Source of the DNA: Picochlorum sp. 'celeri'
Taxonomy: Eukaryota; Chlorophyta; Trebouxiophyceae
DNA: 64,000 nucleotides
NCBI GenBank assembly: GCA_010909725.1
Contig: JAACMV010000022.1
Span: forward strand, 496,001 to 560,000
Reading direction: 5' to 3'
Every line of letters starts with the position of its first letter. Within the stretch, counting starts at the first letter, position 1. Below the pieces are notes generated by a model, which searched no databases, was not told the DNA's origin, and worked only from the letters and a program-made list of their open reading frames with translations. Made by a program: the position numbers and the translations under genes. Positions 51,918-62,381 of the stretch are shown in pieces.

Positions 51918-52737
51918 ATGGACGTCGAAGATGATGCATATGGGGACGAAGAAGAGCGGTTCAAGTACGGAAGGCGGAGTAGAAGAGGACATCGGCGCAG
52001 TCTGAGACGGGTGCAGCAACCATCACAGCCCATTGCCACTATGGACGCCCAGGTCCCTGACGATATTTTGTGCATGCCGGATGTGAACGTCGAAGAACAA
52101 AAGATGCTTTTAGCAGCGCTCACAGGACAAGCGTATGAGGGTGATCTACCGACACAGTTTACCACATCATCAGCCCGCCCCTTGTCCCCTGGAGCAATAG
52201 AACGCCGCATGTTGCGAGAGGAGCAAGATCTAGCTCTCAAAGAATCCTTGGAGAGAGATAAAGAAAAACAAAGGCAGCAAGAAATAGAAAAGATGAGAGA
52301 AATGGAGCGAGAGGAATCCGAACGATTGGAAAAAGAGGCACAGGAGCGCCAACTGAATGAAACCTTGGAGACGAAAAAAATGCGTCTACCCGAAGAACCC
52401 CAAGAAGACCAGGATGGATGTTTCGTTCTAGTCATAAGAATGCCTAATGGATCGAGATTAAAACGAAGATTTTCAAAGAAGGATAGTATCCAGTCAGCAT
52501 TCGACTTTGTCGATGTCGAAGGAGGTGCCACAGATGTTCTTCCAGGAACATATAATCTTGTATCTCAGGTACGCAATTCGATCACATACCGTATCCACAT
52601 CTGACACACATTTTTATACATGTTCTGTATCATTGCAGTTCCCAAGGAAAGTGTATGGCCATACCCATCAAGGTACTTTTGAAGATTCTGACTTTACCCA
52701 CAAGCAAGAGGCTCTATTCGTGGAACGTGTACATTAA
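51224..52737 (+). CDS. UBX-domain protein with acidic tract
   Basis: Exons 51224-51571, 51678-52568 and 52639-52737 are joined in phase 0 (introns of 106 and 70 nt), giving 445 residues. The N-terminus has a UBA-like segment (VLEAHGWDVDEAVSFYLE), as in FAF1/UBXN proteins, which bind ubiquitin. A long acidic region includes the Asp run, then comes a charged coiled coil (residues about 320-385). The C-terminal UBX domain spans VLVIRMPNGSRLKRRF to ALFVERVH, with the loop FPRKVY created at the last splice. UBX proteins recruit the ATPase Cdc48/p97. Family members often have a UAS thioredoxin-like region, which I do not recognise here. Confidence 0.85.
51867..51917 (+). repeat. (GAT)17 microsatellite encoding poly-Asp
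   Basis: Seventeen uninterrupted GAT codons encode an Asp run in the UBX protein. The absence of GAC codons suggests recent slippage, and the length is likely polymorphic. Confidence 0.95.
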
Positions 52738-53050
52738 AGATCAGAACAGCCTTCGATTTTGATATCATCAAATTACTATTTCAACCATTTGAAATACATA
52801 TATGTAGTAATTATTCATAACTCAACGACACACTTGCACGCTTTTGTAGCCAATCACGTGCGTGAATTTAATTTTCAAACTGAAAACCTGAAACCCTTGA
52901 TGGGATACTTTATGATCATCTTGGACAGTGTTCCATGCATTAGATGACAAATATATACATGTTATATGCGCAGGGAAGCAGAAGCCCTTCAAAACTCGGT
53001 GATTTCAGGGACTGATAGGCAAAAAGCCTCTTTTTTCTTTTTCGAAGCGC
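52738..53050. other. Tandem intergenic stretch
   Basis: 313 nt between two plus-strand genes. It is AT-rich and shows no gene. Confidence 0.5.
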
Positions 53051-54117
53051 ATGTTTCGATCCTCTATAGCTCGCCTTGGAAAGAATTCTTTTTCACAAAT
53101 TGAAAGAGCCGTCTGCGATATCGGATCACTGTCCAGTATGAGTTCGGTTTCGGTCGTGACAGCCCAAGCCAGGAATGGATTGAGCAGAAAAGGTGGTCTC
53201 GCACCCACGCGGTTGTGCATGATGCGATACACAAAACCCAGAGAGGCTGGATGCTGTAGTTTTGTTTCATCGTATTATTCAGGACATGGCATGCAGACTC
53301 CTGCCGGAGCAACATTTGGAAGAATGCCACCTCGAGATGTCAGGGGTTTCAATGATTCCAATGGTGGTGGGAGTACTGGAGGTGGAGGAGGAGGTGGTGG
53401 TGGTGGTGGCAAGGGTGATGGCGGAGATGAATCTTCTGGCAAAGGATTTTTCGGGATGCTCTGGGTCATGTATCTGGCATCCCTGAATAAGAATCCAGTA
53501 CGTTTGTGCTTTGTCATGTGTATATGATTGAAATAATGTATTGATGCGTGTTTACGCGTGCAGGTGAGTACAAAGGCATTGACATCTGGATTTTTGAATG
53601 CTTTTGGAGATGTTCTTGCTCAGTTTGCGTTTAATGAAGAGGGGCAAGCATTTGACTGGAAGAGGCTCGGTATTTTCACCTTTTTGGTACGATTTTACTA
53701 CATGCCAGTGCATGCATGTATCAATACATATGATGATGAGACGCATATTGTTTCTTATTACAGGGTGTTGCATTTATCGGACCATCTCTGCATGTATGGT
53801 ATGGATTCATCGCAAGGCTCTTCTCCAATCCTGGCACAGCGAGCGCTCTGAGCCGCCTCGTCTTGGACCAAGTCTTCTTTGCTCCAATCTTCATTGGCGG
53901 TATCGTGTCTGCAGTCATGTTTTTGGAAGGTCAGGGGCATCATGTACCAGCAAAACTCAAGTCAGATTTGTTTACGATCGTCAAATCGAATTGGGTCCTG
54001 TGGGTCCCATTTCAGTTTATCAACTTTAGGTTTGTTCCACAGCATTTGCAAGTTTTGGCATCAAACGTGGTTGCTCTTGGCTGGAACACATATATGTCAT
54101 GTATGAGTCACAAATAA
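53051..54117 (+). CDS. Mpv17/PMP22-family membrane protein
   Basis: Exons 53051-53497, 53564-53686 and 53764-54117 are joined in phase 0, giving 307 residues. The N-terminal part is Arg/Ser-rich (MFRSSIARLGKNSF), suggesting mitochondrial or plastid import. It then has a Gly run (about GGGSTGGGGGGGGGGG). The family core includes SLNKNPVSTKALTSGFLNA at its start, the GPSLHVWYGFIARLF motif and the end VPFQFINFRFVPQHLQVLAS. Mpv17 proteins form small channels in the inner membrane of mitochondria or in peroxisomes. Introns fall between helices. Confidence 0.9.
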
Positions 54118-54206
54118 TCATAAAAATATCGGTTGATTGAATGTAACGAGGAGATTTCGCTAGGGTTTTCTGACAACTGGGACGAGCTCATTGACGTTGC
54201 GTCGAA

Positions 54207-55298
54207 ATGGCGGCACCATTGTCTAGGCGAATGCATTCGGGGAGAATGGTCTCTAATGGAATATATAGGAAATTTGAATTTGGTCCATTGAGGTCCAGAG
54301 TGGCCCAGATGCCTCTGGGGAGAAGAGCAGTCCAAGGACTGACGGCACGAAAGCTGCTGCCACGACACCAAGCTGCTCCTACCGATTCTGAAGAATCGGT
54401 GGAGGATCTATGGCAATATGAAGACCGAAAGTCATGGTATGAGGCCAAGTTTGCCGCAGATGATCAGCCCGACTGGCAACCAGCGACATTTGTGTCCTCT
54501 GTGGAGATTGGTCCTTCCATCAAGCTGGTGACATTCGATATTGAATCCAGTCGAGAGCTTGTTCCCCTTCGGAACGCATACAAGCATATTGGACAGTATG
54601 CAAGTATTCGTGTGAATGGTGGTGAGGAGATTCACGTGCCGCCCAGCAGCCCTCCTCTTTCTCCAGAGGCAATTCGAACATCTCTCTTGCGTGTCCGCAA
54701 TGATTTACCTGCAGGAGACCAAAAGCTACAAACTGACCCGATCAGCGAAAGACAACGAATCACACTCCTTGTGACTCTAGAAGGAGCTCCAGAGTTGTAC
54801 AAGAGCACTATATCTGATTTATTCGAGGTTGGGCCCTTTCAAGGCACTGGGTTGGATTTGCTGAAAATTCAAGCAATATTCAGGTATCCAACAATCGTTA
54901 TCTTTGTCGATAATGCTGGAATTGCGACAGCTCGATCATTGATTACATCAAAAACAAGTGGGTTGCACACACATATGAGAAGCAACGTTCACGTGTATTA
55001 TAGAGCGCCAAACAAGGCATCCACATGCTTTGCTGATGAATTTGAGTCCTGGGCTGAGGAGTACGGTGTGAGCGTGATGGTTTCTACTCGAGATACATTC
55101 CAAGAGATGTTTGATGACGACGATACTCTCGTCTATGACCCAGAAGGAACAGCAGCAATCATTTTGACAGGAAACGATGCAAATGAGATGGAGGAGGAAG
55201 CATTGGAAGCATGTAAAGCTGCTGAGATTGAGACAGTAGTCAGACAAACAGTACCTCGAGAAGCTACAACATATCTTTCCAGTATATCTCTCATGTAA
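54207..55298 (+). CDS. FNR-like oxidoreductase (PKIWI502 type), tentative
   Basis: This 363-residue single-exon protein has a basic N-terminal extension (about 55 residues, probably an organelle transit peptide). A module with a flavin-binding-like strand follows (YKHIGQYASIRV), then an NAD-binding-like half (YPTIVIFVDNAGIATARSLI). The overall layout resembles the plant plastid FNR-like protein PKIWI502. The canonical RxYS flavin motif is not evident, so cofactor binding is uncertain. The C-terminus is acidic (DANEMEEEALEACKAAE). It follows Mpv17 by 89 nt in the same direction. Confidence 0.5.
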   Translation: MAAPLSRRMHSGRMVSNGIYRKFEFGPLRSRVAQMPLGRRAVQGLTARKLLPRHQAAPTDSEESVEDLWQYEDRKSWYEAKFAADDQPDWQPATFVSSVEIGPSIKLVTFDIESSRELVPLRNAYKHIGQYASIRVNGGEEIHVPPSSPPLSPEAIRTSLLRVRNDLPAGDQKLQTDPISERQRITLLVTLEGAPELYKSTISDLFEVGPFQGTGLDLLKIQAIFRYPTIVIFVDNAGIATARSLITSKTSGLHTHMRSNVHVYYRAPNKASTCFADEFESWAEEYGVSVMVSTRDTFQEMFDDDDTLVYDPEGTAAIILTGNDANEMEEEALEACKAAEIETVVRQTVPREATTYLSSISLM

Positions 55299-55449
55299 AC
55301 ACTGATTTGCCGCCCTTCATATCATTTGTATCACGAGGATGATCATGCACCATCATGGGACTTGCCAAAAAAATGGTCTTCTTCCTGATAGAGAGCAAGA
55401 GACGTTTCAATGAGAATTACAATATCACAAAGACTATAATCGATTACTA

Positions 55450-56607
55450 TCAATACCCCCCATCAAACTCTGCATCTTCCAACTCAGGGAGAGGAAACCG
55501 CAGAATCGCAGCTATACCAGACAGCTGATTCAACTGCTCACCTGACGTATGCGCGCCTGAGAAAACAAACGCCTCTCCACCACCATGCCTCACATCATCT
55601 ACCAATTGCGTATATTTTGTCCTTAATATCGGATCTGCCGTTCTAAATAAGGAATCAGACAGCAACAACGACTGAATAGCACCCAGCTCATGCGCTGCCA
55701 ACACATGTCCAGGTCCATAAAACGCCCTTGCTGGATCCGTCCCCATCATATGCATGAATTCCCCAAGCTTTTGTACTTCTTTCGCTGCCTTCGTATCTTT
55801 TATTCGACTCGCCACCTCTGGCGATGCCAAAACTTCCTTGATAGCATGCTTGTATGGAGATGATGCATGCGCTATAATCATCTTGGGTCTATTCAGCAAC
55901 AAACTCTTCTCCTGCTGCCGCTGAGCCTCTGCATCAATATATCCCAGCAATGACTCTTTCACAAACCCAGGCCCAGCAATCACGAGACATTTAATCACAT
56001 CCCAATCAATATGCTTGACAATCGATGCATAAATACGATTATAAAAATTAGTCATAGCCTTATCATACCCCGCCAATGCTGCCCCTCTCTTCTTCGGAAT
56101 ACTTGCTTCGATTTTAGACTTGACTACAGTGCAACTCGCTCCAACCAAGCACACTATTGCATACCCTTCCGTCACCATGACAACTGCCACGTCAGCAGAT
56201 GCACCAGGATCCGTACTCTGCTTCACCCTATCCACATCCAACGCATCCCACGCCTCTTTCGTCAATGTCAACGCCCTATGCGGCTCCAACTCCAGTGTAT
56301 GGTACGCTCCTAGTTTCACATGTTCATTCTCCGTCAGATTCTTTCCCTTGAGACGAATTTCCTGACCCTCACCATCATAATCAATATCCTCCACCCCCAA
56401 CGTCAGCGTTATTCGTATCTTTTCCGTCTCTGTACTCGTCCCTCTATCCCTTGTAACTTTTCTATATGTATTCGCAGTCACTCGATCCCCTGTACGAATC
56501 AGATTATACAGCTGCCACATGTCTTCAGAATCCTCCGGTATTAATTTCACACTCCCTTCTCCACCGACCTCCAATGTCGGCGTTTTCTTCGATGAAACCA
56601 ATTTCAT
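55450..56607 (-). CDS. PELO: Pelota/Dom34 ribosome-rescue factor
   Basis: A 385-residue single-exon protein of the usual length. The start gives MKLVSSKKT, and the N-terminal Sm-like domain includes DMWQLYNLIRTGDRVTANTY. The central eRF1-like domain contains VKSKIEASIPKKRGAALAGY and VIAGPGFVKESLLGYI. The C-terminal domain includes FYGPGHVLAAHELGAIQSLL. Pelota with Hbs1 splits stalled ribosomes in no-go decay. It lacks the GGQ of true release factors, as expected. It converges with the FNR-like gene. Confidence 0.96.
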   Translation of the reverse strand: MKLVSSKKTPTLEVGGEGSVKLIPEDSEDMWQLYNLIRTGDRVTANTYRKVTRDRGTSTETEKIRITLTLGVEDIDYDGEGQEIRLKGKNLTENEHVKLGAYHTLELEPHRALTLTKEAWDALDVDRVKQSTDPGASADVAVVMVTEGYAIVCLVGASCTVVKSKIEASIPKKRGAALAGYDKAMTNFYNRIYASIVKHIDWDVIKCLVIAGPGFVKESLLGYIDAEAQRQQEKSLLLNRPKMIIAHASSPYKHAIKEVLASPEVASRIKDTKAAKEVQKLGEFMHMMGTDPARAFYGPGHVLAAHELGAIQSLLLSDSLFRTADPILRTKYTQLVDDVRHGGGEAFVFSGAHTSGEQLNQLSGIAAILRFPLPELEDAEFDGGY

Positions 56608-56859
56608 GATATATGAAAGTCTTCTTAATATGCTCAGATGCGCAACATGGACAATTCTGTGTCACTATTTGCACCGCATGCCCTGTGGTATCCAAAAAAA
56701 ACAACCTTTAATTTACAAATGTAATAATTACAACCGAATACGGCTATATATTACATACTATGCGGGTACTATTTTTAATTCAAAATTAATCGATTGCTGT
56801 GGGGTGGTACATCAAACTTGGCCTTGATGTGATCCAATTGTGGTATTACCACAATTGCA

Positions 56860-58038
56860 TCATAAATCATGGGTGGTTGGCATTTTATGTCTTGAACATC
56901 TTGAAGACAGTCGTTCAATATACTCTGGTCCAATACCACAACATCCACCCAAGATTGTCACGTGATACTGCTCCACCCATTCCATACAAAGCTGAACAAA
57001 TGCCTCTTCATCCAAATCCTGACGCATTGCCTGAGGCTCAGGATTCGATGCAAGCTCCCATGTGTCACTAATTTCTGTCAATTTATTTGGATACGCTCCC
57101 AACGCCACACCCATATCATCCATCATACCCCGTACGGATCCCATATCACGCAACGCCAATGTAACATCTTCTGGACGGGAGCAGTTAAACAGTATCCCAC
57201 ACAGCTGTATTCCCCATGCCCGCGCCTTTTCTAATATCTTTGCTGATGCTTCAGACGCAGTCTCTCCACTCCGTACACATCCTCCTCTCTTGACACACAT
57301 GGACACATATACCGGCTTTGTTGCATTGCCTTGTCTCCTCTTCCCACCAGTCTGTTCTTCTTCCATATTCTGATAATACGAGTCATGGATGGCATGCAAT
57401 GCCATGATGACTTCGTCAGAACTCGACAACGTCTCCGCCAACCACCCATCCACATACTCATCCATCACATCCACAATGCATTCCTTGTACACCCTGCGCC
57501 CTTCATCATGCCCCATCACCTTATCAGGACGATAACTCTCCACCAACGGCGGCAAACTCCCCAACACCTCTCTCTCCACACCATACACATCAGCAAACGT
57601 AGAAACAGCATCCCGCGCAATCCGTCCAGCAATCTGATTCAACTCCTTGATCGAATCCTCTGAAAACCCAACCCCAGGTGTGATGCCGAAATTGTTGCAC
57701 GTCACATACATACTCCCAGCCTTTAGAAAAGACAGATGAACCTGCTTCAATGCCTCATGATATCGCTCCTCCTTCACCGCGATCGCAGACCAGATCATTC
57801 GATCGTCAGGAACATGCCAGTTTTTAAACAACTCCTCTCCAGTTCCTCCGTCTAAAATCCGAACATGCTGAGCAGCATTCATTGCCCCCATCACTGATAC
57901 TCCACAACAACGACTAGACGAGGAAGAAAAAAGCGAAGAAGAAGACGGCAACACGCCGAGGCGAGTACGTGCTTGGTACAACCCCAACACAATCCCGCAA
58001 CGACCTCTCTTCTCCCCCACTAAAAACCGAGAAAACAT
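56860..58038 (-). CDS. Homocysteine S-methyltransferase family protein
   Basis: This 392-residue protein begins with 49 Ser/Arg-rich residues that look like a transit peptide; an internal ATG at 57891 would start at the core. The domain begins ILDGGTGEELFK and ends with ILGGCCGIGPEYIERLS. The Zn-ligating cysteines are in FNCSRPEDV and GGCCG. Such enzymes methylate homocysteine from S-methylmethionine or related donors. The core carries an unusual insertion, EEEQTGGKRRQGN. The gene starts only 3 nt after the TMEM230 stop, both on the minus strand. Confidence 0.88.
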   Translation of the reverse strand: MFSRFLVGEKRGRCGIVLGLYQARTRLGVLPSSSSLFSSSSSRCCGVSVMGAMNAAQHVRILDGGTGEELFKNWHVPDDRMIWSAIAVKEERYHEALKQVHLSFLKAGSMYVTCNNFGITPGVGFSEDSIKELNQIAGRIARDAVSTFADVYGVEREVLGSLPPLVESYRPDKVMGHDEGRRVYKECIVDVMDEYVDGWLAETLSSSDEVIMALHAIHDSYYQNMEEEQTGGKRRQGNATKPVYVSMCVKRGGCVRSGETASEASAKILEKARAWGIQLCGILFNCSRPEDVTLALRDMGSVRGMMDDMGVALGAYPNKLTEISDTWELASNPEPQAMRQDLDEEAFVQLCMEWVEQYHVTILGGCCGIGPEYIERLSSRCSRHKMPTTHDL

Positions 58039-58041
58039 GTA

Positions 58042-58527
58042 TTACTGTCGAAATACATCTGGTATATCAGCCCAGGTATACCCTTCGACATCCTTGTACG
58101 CGTAATACGCAATCCGAGAAACATACACCCCCGGAATAAGAACCAATATCCCACACACCCACACACCAATCAAAGCAGACAGCCCCTCTGTCTGCCATAA
58201 CACCAACCCTGCAATCAGCATGGACACACCCAGCAGCATGAGTCCCATTGCAGAGAGCACAGGAGCCCTTGCCGATGCAGGAATCCTGGTGGACCACCAC
58301 CTCGAGGTGGCGGTTCCATCATTATCAGGCATTGTCATCTCTTTTCTCACAGGAGTCGTCCCATTCAGGTATCTATTCTTTTTTACAGTGGTATTCCGGC
58401 GTACTATAGTGTCTGAAAGAGTCGAGGACCTCCAGTCACCCTGAAACGCCTTCTCTTCGACTGTGTCTTCTCGGGTCGTATTCTTCTTCTCTTCCTGTTG
58501 TTGTTGATCAGGTATGAATGCTGACAT
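58042..58527 (-). CDS. TMEM230: TMEM230-like membrane protein
   Basis: 161 residues, with a basic N-terminal half (about 1-75). Two membrane helices (AVLSAMGLMLLGVSMLIAG-like and ALIGVWVCGILVLIPGVYV) follow, then the C-terminal signature SRIAYYAYKDVEGYTWADIP. TMEM230 proteins sit on trans-Golgi and vesicle membranes and take part in vesicle trafficking. It is a single exon and starts at an ATG. Confidence 0.8.
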   Translation of the reverse strand: MSAFIPDQQQQEEKKNTTREDTVEEKAFQGDWRSSTLSDTIVRRNTTVKKNRYLNGTTPVRKEMTMPDNDGTATSRWWSTRIPASARAPVLSAMGLMLLGVSMLIAGLVLWQTEGLSALIGVWVCGILVLIPGVYVSRIAYYAYKDVEGYTWADIPDVFRQ

Positions 58528-58825
58528 GGGTCAACAGAATGTCATAATAATAGTAAGTTTTTTTTAATAGTAGTGTGGGGATAGTGAATGAATGTATTAC
58601 CAAGCCTACACCTTGACATCTCTGCATGGTCATATGACCATCCCAACTGGGATGATCATCATCATGACTCTTTTTTTTATATATATAGTGGTATAATATA
58701 TTATTACACAAACCCTTAATGGTTTGATGCATCTATGCTAGGTTCTGGAGCTCCATCAAGGACATTTTTTTAATCAGCAATTGCAATGCGCTCAGGGCCC
58801 ATACCCTTCTTCTTCAAGGGCTTCT

Positions 58826-59511
58826 TCACGGGTCCATTCTGTTTTTATTGTGCCAAGAACCAACTTTTCTCTCCGCTTCATCCTGTGCAATTTTGTATCA
58901 GATTGGTAATGTTACCAACTATATACCATGTCGGGCCTGATCTAGCGAGGTGCTTGCATCATCATCACTGCGACACACGCTCACCTTGTCAGGACAATCA
59001 TGGTCGGCTTGCGGCTTCTTCTCTCGCAAGAATTTCGCTTCAACGGCACAGTTCTCAATCGTATATCGCTCAACTTCACCCAAACTTTTGGGTTGTCTCA
59101 CCCGCACGGCGATGGTATTGTCAGAGAGCAAACCCTCTTCTCGACACTGCTTGAAAACCCACAGTCGACGATTATTCAATGAGAAATACCACGGACCTTT
59201 GCCATCATTTTCATCAGGACCGACAAGAACCTGCAGCACATTGTAGTTAATTTCATGTTCATAGACAATGGACTTACCCTCAGCAATTGCAACCATACCT
59301 GTATGGGTGGCAAGTCACTGAGTGACAGCTCCCCCCGTCGTATAGAGTCGAGCGTTGACACCACACTCCTCCCACAACCACTGAAATATGGCCGTATCTT
59401 GGAATGCTGGAACCGAATCCTCCTTGGATCCACGTGTTTCAAGTCGTTTTTGTTGTTTGTAGAGGAAGCTCGCCCCCCACTTTTGTTGCTCTTCTTTTGA
59501 TTTTTCTTCAT
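58826..59511 (-). CDS. Uncharacterised conserved protein with ParB/sulfiredoxin-like motif
   Basis: Exons 59299-59511 and 58985-59230, with a third likely exon at 58826-58882, are separated by introns of 68 nt (GTATGG...CTGCAG) and 102 nt (GTGAGC...CACAG). Without the third exon, exon 2 would end at 58919. The visible motifs are RIRFQHSKIRPYFSGCGRSV and YFSLNNRRLWVFKQCREEG, an arrangement seen in an unnamed family with ParB/sulfiredoxin-like character. The function is unknown; a nucleotide-binding role is only suggested by that resemblance. The N-terminal region is Lys/Ser-rich. Exon 1 ends PPIQ and exon 2 begins VLVGPDENDG, which reads naturally through the splice. Confidence 0.6.
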
Positions 59512-59930
59512 CTCATTGTTACCTTACCTTAGGTACATTGTTTTTCCTGTTTACATAGGGATCGATGAACATTGAACAAACAAATGTGTTGAGTTCATGT
59601 ACATGGTCTGCACATCAGTGTGCATTGCAATTAGTAATACCGCCCAGTTGACGATGTGGGTATTTCTTTCTTGATATCCGACAGTTCTAAAGTTTAAAAA
59701 AAACTCATGTTTCCTCTCCAAACTGCATCGCATATATAAGCGAAGGGTCAGACAATTTGATTTCTTAAAAATGGTATATATACCCGATGGGCGTCCGCGC
59801 CCAGATGCAATCCAAGTACTGCCATGCATATCCATATATGCCTGCTCAAAGATGCTGCATCCATATCAATATAGTACTTGTATATCATCGATGGTTGAGT
59901 CATGTCTGATACCGATAGAAACACATAGAC
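59512..59930. promoter_or_regulatory. Divergent promoter with short palindrome
   Basis: 419 nt between divergent genes. TACCTTAGGTA at about 59526 is a short inverted repeat. No gene is visible. Confidence 0.4.
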
Positions 59931-62381
59931 ATGGCTGAACAGAGCACAACCGTTCTGGTATCCTGCACTCCTCTGACTGATGGACAGAACCGCGACCAGA
60001 GTTGTCTGTTGGAAATAGTAGGAAAAGATGGTGGAACGATTCGATTGCTTTTGGATTGTGGATGGACAGCGCCGTATGATGTTCATGTGTTGGAAGAGCG
60101 GTATGGAGATGTATACACGGAGGGGGCAGAGGGTTGTCGGATTGATGGGATTCTAATATCTCATCCTGATCAGGAGCATATGGGTGGGCTGGCGTATCTG
60201 ATTCATAAGAAGAAGTGGCAGGTGCCAGTGTATGTGACTGGGGCTGGGCATAAGATGGGTCAAATGGTGGCGTATGATGCGTATTTGAATGCGTATCAGT
60301 CGAGTGCAAGGGTGACGCCTTTTGATTTGGATGATGTGGATGCTGCGTTTCGGGAGATGACGCAGCTGCGGTACAGACAGGAGGTGTCTCTGTGTGAGGA
60401 TAGAGTGCATGTGACACCATACCCTGCGGGGAGGCTTGTTGGTGGGGCGATATGGAAGATTCATGTGGGAGAGCATGATATAGTGTATGCAGTGGATTAT
60501 AACCATAAAAGGGAGCTGCATTTGATGGGGAGTGCGATGATGGATGTGTCGTCAATGCTGACTGTGTCGTGTACAAGGCCAGCCATGCTGATTACTGATG
60601 CATGCAGTGTGGATAGGGTTCCGGTTCCGGTTCAGTATTCGAAGAATCAGCAAGAGTTGATTAATTTATGCATGACGTGTTTGCGGTCTGAGGGGAATGT
60701 GTTGATTCCTGTGGATGCGGCTGGGAGGGTGCTGGAGATTTTGTTGCTGCTGAATACGTATTGGCGGGAGAAGAATTTGACCTATCCGTTGGCTGCGGTG
60801 GGGCCTATGATTCATACTACGTTAGAGTTTGCTCGTAGTCAATTGGAATGGATGAATGAGGAATTGACAAAGGGGTTGGGGCATAGTAGGATGGACAACC
60901 CTTTGGCGCTCAAGTGTGTGACACCGTGTGCATCGATAAAGGAGGTGAAGCAGCTTTCTAGAGGCCCGAAAGTGGTGTTGGCGACGACGAGTTCTATGGA
61001 TGATGGTGCATCGCGGACGCTGTTTAGCTGGTGGGCGTCGCAGAGGAATTCGGCTATTGTGATTGCGTTGGATCCAGAGAAGGGGACATTTGCTGATGAG
61101 GTGTTGCGGGCTTCAAGAGCACCGCGTGGGGCGCCTCCTGCGGTGTTGCGTATGTCAGTGTGCAAGCGTGTTCCATTGAAAGGTGAAGAGTTGGAGGAAT
61201 ATAAGAAGCAACAGGCGTCAAAGGAGGATGCAGAGCAGATGGATGTGCCCATGGAGGAGGTGGAGGAGGAGGACAACAAGGCTAGTGATGATCATGCCAA
61301 GAAGAATACGAGAGAGAGGAAGAGTTTGCATACACCACAAGCTCCTACTCGGGAAAGTGTTACAGTGATAGAGCACGCTGCTCGGGATGGTGCCGAAGTT
61401 GGGCATGTGGATGCGTTTCCTGCAATGCCAGGTGATGAAGATGATGATTTGCATGGGGATGACAATGTGTGCCTCGTTGAAGGATTTGAGGTCCCCATTG
61501 GTGTTGCGGCTCCCATGTTTCCGGATGAGGATGAGATGGAAAAGATTGAATATGATGATTATGGAGCTGTTGTCAATCTTGAGGAATTCGATAAAGACAC
61601 CTCTGGTGGTGGTGTATTGAGCAGAGCACTTAAGTCAGAGGCTGCAGCAGAGCGATATGCGGTAGAAGAAGGAGACGAAATGGATGATATAGTGGAACCA
61701 GAAGTTCCAACCAAGATTGAGTCGAAAGATGTGGCAATTCAGTTGCTTGCTCAAGTCGTCCGATTGGACTTTGATGGTAGATCAGATGGTGCCAGTGTGC
61801 AAACAATGCTATCCAAAATAGCTCCCAGGACGTGTGTGATTGTACATGGATCTGAGACGGCGACATCGAAATTAGCTTCTAGTTTGGTTAAGGATTTAGA
61901 AGGGTTGAATGCTCATGTTTTTGCTCCACACAAGGGTGAATCAATTAGCATCGATTTGGGCCCAGCTCGATCATCAATCATGTCAGATAGCCTTTATAAA
62001 TCGATACAGATGCACCCCATGCTTGATGTGGATCTCGGATGGGTGGATGCAGAGATGAAATTTGAATCACGGCCTGCCGGTGTGGATGGAAGCGATGAAG
62101 GAAAAGGCGAGTACTATATTGTTCTTGAGGAGCGACAAGGGAATACGAATGATTCTGGCCACGGAGGCGTATTCATCGGTGATGTCAAGCTCTCGCAATT
62201 GAAGAGAGCGCTCGCGAGGATTAATATTGGGTCTGAATTCCATGCGGGAGGATTGTATTGTGAAGGAGATGTGCTCGTGAAGAGACAGCCAGAGGGTGGA
62301 GGCTTGGTTATTGAGGGCTCATTGTGTGATGAGTACTTTAGAATTAGAGATATTGTGTATTCCCAGTATCATATATGCTGA
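59931..62381 (+). CDS. CPSF2: Cleavage and polyadenylation factor CPSF100
   Basis: An 816-residue single-exon homologue of the 100 kDa CPSF subunit, with a metallo-beta-lactamase fold. In its active-site region ISHPDQEHMGGLAYLIHKKK replaces the HxHxDH of the nuclease CPSF73, so it is predicted inactive and structural, as in the family. The beta-CASP region (VDAAGRVLEILLLL and LATTSSMDDGASRTLFSWW) follows. An acidic linker (about 430-590) separates the C-terminal conserved end (YCEGDVLVKRQPEGGGLVIE). It pairs with CPSF73 in mRNA 3' end formation. It converges with the SM protein gene, with 40 nt between the stops. Confidence 0.95.
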   Translation: MAEQSTTVLVSCTPLTDGQNRDQSCLLEIVGKDGGTIRLLLDCGWTAPYDVHVLEERYGDVYTEGAEGCRIDGILISHPDQEHMGGLAYLIHKKKWQVPVYVTGAGHKMGQMVAYDAYLNAYQSSARVTPFDLDDVDAAFREMTQLRYRQEVSLCEDRVHVTPYPAGRLVGGAIWKIHVGEHDIVYAVDYNHKRELHLMGSAMMDVSSMLTVSCTRPAMLITDACSVDRVPVPVQYSKNQQELINLCMTCLRSEGNVLIPVDAAGRVLEILLLLNTYWREKNLTYPLAAVGPMIHTTLEFARSQLEWMNEELTKGLGHSRMDNPLALKCVTPCASIKEVKQLSRGPKVVLATTSSMDDGASRTLFSWWASQRNSAIVIALDPEKGTFADEVLRASRAPRGAPPAVLRMSVCKRVPLKGEELEEYKKQQASKEDAEQMDVPMEEVEEEDNKASDDHAKKNTRERKSLHTPQAPTRESVTVIEHAARDGAEVGHVDAFPAMPGDEDDDLHGDDNVCLVEGFEVPIGVAAPMFPDEDEMEKIEYDDYGAVVNLEEFDKDTSGGGVLSRALKSEAAAERYAVEEGDEMDDIVEPEVPTKIESKDVAIQLLAQVVRLDFDGRSDGASVQTMLSKIAPRTCVIVHGSETATSKLASSLVKDLEGLNAHVFAPHKGESISIDLGPARSSIMSDSLYKSIQMHPMLDVDLGWVDAEMKFESRPAGVDGSDEGKGEYYIVLEERQGNTNDSGHGGVFIGDVKLSQLKRALARINIGSEFHAGGLYCEGDVLVKRQPEGGGLVIEGSLCDEYFRIRDIVYSQYHIC

